A stretch of 64,000 nucleotides of DNA, taken from assembly GCF_030244015.1 (NCBI RefSeq), contig NZ_JASSYX010000001.1:496001-560000 (forward strand). The letters run 5' to 3'. This DNA is from Pedobacter ginsengisoli (lineage in GTDB: Bacteria > Bacteroidota > Bacteroidia > Sphingobacteriales > Sphingobacteriaceae). A program made the translations under genes and the position numbers. Positions 62,465 to 64,000 of the stretch are shown piece after piece. Below the pieces are notes generated by a model, which saw nothing but the letters and a program-made list of their open reading frames with translations, was not told the DNA's origin and did not search any database. Each line of letters starts with the position of its first letter. Positions within the stretch are counted from its first letter, which is position 1.

Positions 62465-62518
62465 ATTGTAATTGTAAACTATTATTCCAATATTTATTTA
62501 ACTAAATAACGCTTCATT
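62465..62518 (+). repeat. DUF805 leader repeat, copy E
   Basis: ATTGTAATTGTAAACTATTATTCCAATATTTATTTAACT... AACGCTTCATT before ATG 62519, here in front of a complete DUF805 gene, and so likely the ancestral context. Confidence 0.8.
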
Positions 62519-62929
62519 ATGTTCAATAGCATTTTTTCATTTCAGGGCCGGATACGCAGACTGGAGTATGCTTTGAGCTGGGTGATTTATTACATTTACA
62601 GCTCAATGGCCTATTTCATATTGTTATCATTTGGACTAATCGATCAAATGATCATTCACATGAAATTTATGGACATCAAGATACCGAACAATGTGCTGGA
62701 CTCACCAATTGTGATGATGGTCTACCTTCCGGTATTGTGGTTTATGATCACTCAGCGGGCCAAGAGGTGTCACGACCGCGGCAATAGCGGCTGGTTTCAG
62801 ATCATTCCATTTTACGGTCTCTGGATGCTGCTTGCTGATGGAGATACCGGGCCTAATGATTACGGCGATAATCCTAAAGGATGGGATTATGATGATACGG
62901 ATGAACCAAAGAATAATTTTTTAGAATGA
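62519..62929 (+). CDS. DUF805 membrane protein
   Basis: 136 residues: MFNSIFSFQGRIRRLEYALS, hydrophobic segments (WVIYYIYSSMAYFILLSFGL; IVMMVYLPVLWFMIT), then AKRCHDRGNSGWFQIIPFYG and DYGDNPKGWDYDDTDEPKN. Full-length stand-alone DUF805, which is the only complete plain one in the window. Function of DUF805 (YhaH-like inner-membrane proteins) is unknown. Confidence 0.88.
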   Translation: MFNSIFSFQGRIRRLEYALSWVIYYIYSSMAYFILLSFGLIDQMIIHMKFMDIKIPNNVLDSPIVMMVYLPVLWFMITQRAKRCHDRGNSGWFQIIPFYGLWMLLADGDTGPNDYGDNPKGWDYDDTDEPKNNFLE

Positions 62930-63033
62930 AATATCTTTTTGAGCATCTGTTACTGTTTTTGACAGCAACTGCGGAGGCTCGGCAGCATACAAAAGGGAAG
63001 CCCGCTAAAGGATGCAAGAAAGAAGGGGTATAG
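62926..63033 (+). CDS. Small possible ORF overlapping the DUF805 stop
   Basis: 35 residues: MKYLFEHLLLFLTATAEARQ then a basic tail (HTKGKPAKGCKKEGV). The ATGA overlap with the DUF805 stop suggests coupled translation. It resembles a signal peptide plus short basic peptide. No homology recognised. Confidence 0.3.
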   Translation: MKYLFEHLLLFLTATAEARQHTKGKPAKGCKKEGV

Positions 63034-63468
63034 TTGTAGAATTGGGCTGGCGCTACTGTGTACCCTTAGTGATCCCGTGGTGACTGCTTCGTGATCCCTT
63101 GTTAATACGGGAGCACTAAGAGTGATGTGCGAGGGAAGGGCGGAAGGAGTTTAAGAGGAAGGAGAGGGGGGCTGGAAGGGTGATGTTCATAAAATTCTTA
63201 AAATGAACGACAAAATTTTACACCAAATAGTTGCGAATGTTAATTATTATACTAAAATTTGAATTAACCAAACAAATCTTGTATGAAATGCGCATAGGGA
63301 GCGCATTGCTGGATCTGGTAAGTCGTGATGATTTTAATCAGGTTGGCAGATTTTATTAACGCTCGACTCACCTCAATTTTTCTGGTTTGATGCCGTTGTG
63401 GTATGTATCTGTTTTTACAGCAAATTTCGTGTAGGGGTTTGATTGGTTGAATATTTATTTAACCAAAT
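63034..63468. other. Non-coding stretch before the dGTPase gene
   Basis: No convincing gene. It holds a hairpin (63066-63119), a partial leader-like stretch (63237-63276, TTAATTATTATACTAAAATT... TTAACCAAACAAA), a small hairpin ATGCGC / GCGCAT at 63288-63306, and a second leader piece directly before the dGTPase ATG (63449-63468). Confidence 0.5.
63066..63119. repeat. Imperfect hairpin, REP-like
   Basis: TTAGTGATCCCGT at 63066-63078 pairs with ACGGGAGCACTAA at 63107-63119 (12 of 13 pairs). The loop contains further GTGAxxxC repeats (GTGACTGC, GTGATCCC), which suggests a dispersed repeat rather than a terminator. Confidence 0.55.
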
Positions 63469-64000
63469 ATGAGTAAACTAAATTGGACAAAGTTATTGTC
63501 TGACAAAAGGCTTTATGCAAAATCTTATAACAAAGAAGTGACTGACTTTGATGCTCGCACTGAATTCCAGAGAGATATTGATAGAATAGTTTTTTCTTCG
63601 GCATTTAGACGGTTACAAGATAAAACTCAAGTTATGCCATTACCCGATAGTGATTTTGTAAGATCTCGACTGACCCACAGTATTGAAGTTGCTAGTATCG
63701 GTAGATCAATAGGGAAAATTGTTGGTAAGTTTGTAATCAGGAGAGAGAATTTAGATAAGAAAGCAATTTCTTCTGATGATTTTGGAAATATCATTGCGGC
63801 TGCTTGCCTTGCTCATGATATAGGCAATCCACCATTCGGTCATTCCGGTGAAAAGGGTATAGGTAAATTCTTCATTAAGTTTTTTAAGGAGTATAAAAAG
63901 GACTCTGATGTTAAAGGCTTGAGTGAAGCACAGAAAAATGACCTTATTAACTTCGAAGGCAATGCTGCCGGTTTTAGAATATTAACTAACGATCATCCTT
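63469..64000 (+). CDS. dgt: dGTP triphosphohydrolase, N-terminal part (3' end outside window)
   Basis: 177 complete codons visible. HD-domain dGTPase: RDIDRIVFSSAFRRLQDKTQ, His in SRLTHSIEVASIGRSIG and the metal pair and following block CLAHDIGNPPFGHSGEKGI. Splits dGTP to deoxyguanosine and triphosphate; in addition to pool control, some bacterial dGTPases act against phage. ATG 63469 is preceded by AATATTTATTTAACCAAAT, the second half of the DUF805 leader, so its promoter may also come from that repeat. Confidence 0.9.
   Translation, partial: MSKLNWTKLLSDKRLYAKSYNKEVTDFDARTEFQRDIDRIVFSSAFRRLQDKTQVMPLPDSDFVRSRLTHSIEVASIGRSIGKIVGKFVIRRENLDKKAISSDDFGNIIAAACLAHDIGNPPFGHSGEKGIGKFFIKFFKEYKKDSDVKGLSEAQKNDLINFEGNAAGFRILTNDHP

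Noticed and set aside
63066..63119. Rho-independent terminator after the DUF805 gene
   Set aside because: No T run follows and the loop itself has GTGAxxxC repeats, so a dispersed repeat is more likely.
45000..63400. CRISPR array
   Set aside because: The repeated leaders are few, unequally spaced, lie before genes and have no regular spacers.

Overview
The window looks like a chromosomal segment of a Bacteroidota, most likely a Pedobacter- or Mucilaginibacter-like member of the Sphingobacteriaceae. The evidence is promoters of the TTTG / TAnnTTTG type, few strong Shine-Dalgarno sequences, two LytS-type kinase / LytTR regulator pairs, an outer-membrane beta-barrel receptor, FtsX-type permeases, a DUF3857/transglutaminase giant protein and several IPT/TIG lipoproteins. 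I saw no rRNA, tRNA, CRISPR array, phage module or recognisable IS element.

Layout. 0-1.1 kb: the end of one short-chain dehydrogenase, a second one broken off after about 36 codons, then a stand-alone methionine aminopeptidase divergent from an AraC regulator. 2-5.4 kb: SGNH hydrolase, MsrA, and a YtrA-type GntR repressor followed by a slipin. 5.4-10.5 kb: a compact minus-strand galactonate operon (lactonase, KDPGal aldolase, galactonate dehydratase, MFS transporter, KDGal kinase) that could take galactonolactone to pyruvate and glyceraldehyde 3-phosphate. 10.7-14.8 kb: a kaiC-kaiB-kaiB-histidine kinase operon. 14.8-28 kb: periplasmic and housekeeping genes (quinoprotein dehydrogenase with a haem domain, sugar-phosphate isomerase, FrnE, Tam, GH109, thioredoxin- and rhodanese-fold proteins, DUF3857/transglutaminase, PaiB). 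28-35.2 kb: two LytS/LytTR systems flanking a lone, shortened ExbD and a beta-barrel receptor. 35.2-45 kb: a DUF4143 ATPase whose promoter overlaps a perfect 55-bp palindrome, an FtsX permease, and small enzymes and regulators.

45-63.5 kb is the unusual part. It is a mosaic of small secreted, lipoprotein and membrane genes (two DUF805 proteins, one fused to DUF4375; two paralogous IPT/TIG lipoproteins; MORN, TonB-like and plug-only proteins; CPBP; PLDc_N; a DUF4279-like protein). Unrelated genes share the same roughly 50-bp leader and often the same first codons, those of a DUF805 gene (MFKNPFSF...). A second repeat faces left and carries the start of another gene. Orphan copies, frameshifted genes and gene ends without middles lie between intact genes. 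I read this as a cassette region in which a promoter plus an N-terminal module is repeatedly joined to new genes by recombination. The window ends in a dGTPase gene that carries part of the same leader.
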